NCBI GenBank assembly: GCA_015494005.1
Contig: WGCB01000188.1
Span: forward strand, 1 to 6,390
Reading direction: 5' to 3'
Origin: Caldilineaceae bacterium
GTDB taxonomy: Bacteria; Chloroflexota; Anaerolineae; Caldilineales; Caldilineaceae
Length of the DNA stretch: 6,390 nucleotides
Shown: in pieces, positions 6,180-6,390 of the stretch
How positions within the stretch are numbered: position 1 is the first letter of the stretch
Layout: the number at the start of each line of letters is the position of its first letter
Position numbers and translations under genes: made by a program
Notes under the pieces: model-generated
Databases searched by the model: none
What the model was told of the DNA's origin: nothing
The model's input: the letters and a program-made list of their open reading frames with translations, nothing else

Positions 6180-6390
6180 AGATCCAGCCTCGGGGCTTCA
6201 GCCAGCGCCGTTTCCAGACCTCCACCCGGTAGACGCCCGGCTCCGGGGAGGCGTGGGCCAGGGTCTGCCCGTGGGAGGCGGCCACCAGCCGGCCGTTGCG
6301 CAGCAGGCGGATGACGCCCTGGGCCGGGGCCTGGACCAGGAAGTGGGTCACCTGGCCCTCCTCGGGGCGAGGCAGGCTGTCCCCTTGGAT
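6154..6390 (-). CDS. C-terminus of a PHP-type metal-dependent phosphoesterase-like protein (partial)
   Basis: The frame is open from the right edge of the window to TGA at 6156-6154, giving 78 visible residues, so the N-terminal catalytic part lies outside. The visible part reads as a compact beta-rich domain: HFLVQAPAQGVIRLLRNGRL, a segment around PEPGVYRVEVW, and the ending RGWIFSNPIYVG. The combination of GVYRVEV and W-I-x-SNPIYV is what I know from the C-terminal end of a group of PHP-domain hydrolases (CehA/McbA-like), where a beta domain follows the metal-binding catalytic domain. No metal ligands are visible here, so activity cannot be judged. A GTG at 6349-6351 could be misread as the start of a 65-residue gene, but coding continues upstream of it. 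It converges with, and overlaps by 26 bases, the VanZ-like gene. Confidence 0.65.
   Translation of the reverse strand: MQGDSLPRPEEGQVTHFLVQAPAQGVIRLLRNGRLVAASHGQTLAHASPEPGVYRVEVWKRRWLKPRGWIFSNPIYVG

Overview
The window is GC-rich bacterial chromosome with strong G/C third-position bias, tightly packed genes and ordinary housekeeping content. A UPF0182 giant membrane protein, a TVP38-type membrane protein, a VanZ-like protein and tRNA genes without encoded CCA together suggest a Chloroflexota-like (Anaerolineae/Caldilineae-type) bacterium. That is inference from gene content, and an actinobacterial or other high-GC origin cannot be excluded.

Layout, left to right. (1) The first 49 bases probably hold the tail of an upstream gene that overlaps, by ATGA, the start of a TVP38/TMEM64 (VTT-domain) membrane protein (46-771, +). 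(2) A strong consensus promoter (TTGACA, 17-bp spacer, TATACT; 815-843) drives a three-tRNA cluster: Ser(UGA) 927-1011, Ser(GCU) 1043-1133 and Arg(GCG) 1163-1235. (3) A 15-bp GC-rich hairpin with A and T tracts on either side (1246-1282) lies between the tRNA cluster and the convergent UPF0182 gene and can terminate both. (4) The UPF0182 gene (1300-4368, -) fills half the window. (5) The 190-bp gap at 4369-4558 carries back-to-back extended -10 promoters, one for UPF0182 and one for the rightward pair. (6) That pair is a GT4-like glycosyltransferase (4559-5731) and a small VanZ-like membrane protein (5760-6179), 28 bases apart and probably co-transcribed. (7) The window ends inside a leftward gene whose visible 78 C-terminal residues resemble the end of a PHP-type metal-dependent phosphoesterase. 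Its stop lies inside the VanZ-like gene, giving a 26-bp convergent overlap.

The genes do not form one recognisable pathway. Three of the four fully contained proteins are or may be cell-envelope related (TVP38, VanZ-like and the glycosyltransferase), and UPF0182 is a membrane protein of unknown function. I found no phage, transposon, CRISPR, toxin-antitoxin or defence signature and no convincing new system. The points most worth a second look are the G34 anticodon of the Arg tRNA, the start of UPF0182, the missing EX7E carboxylates in the glycosyltransferase, and the mini-ORF bridging the glycosyltransferase and VanZ-like genes.
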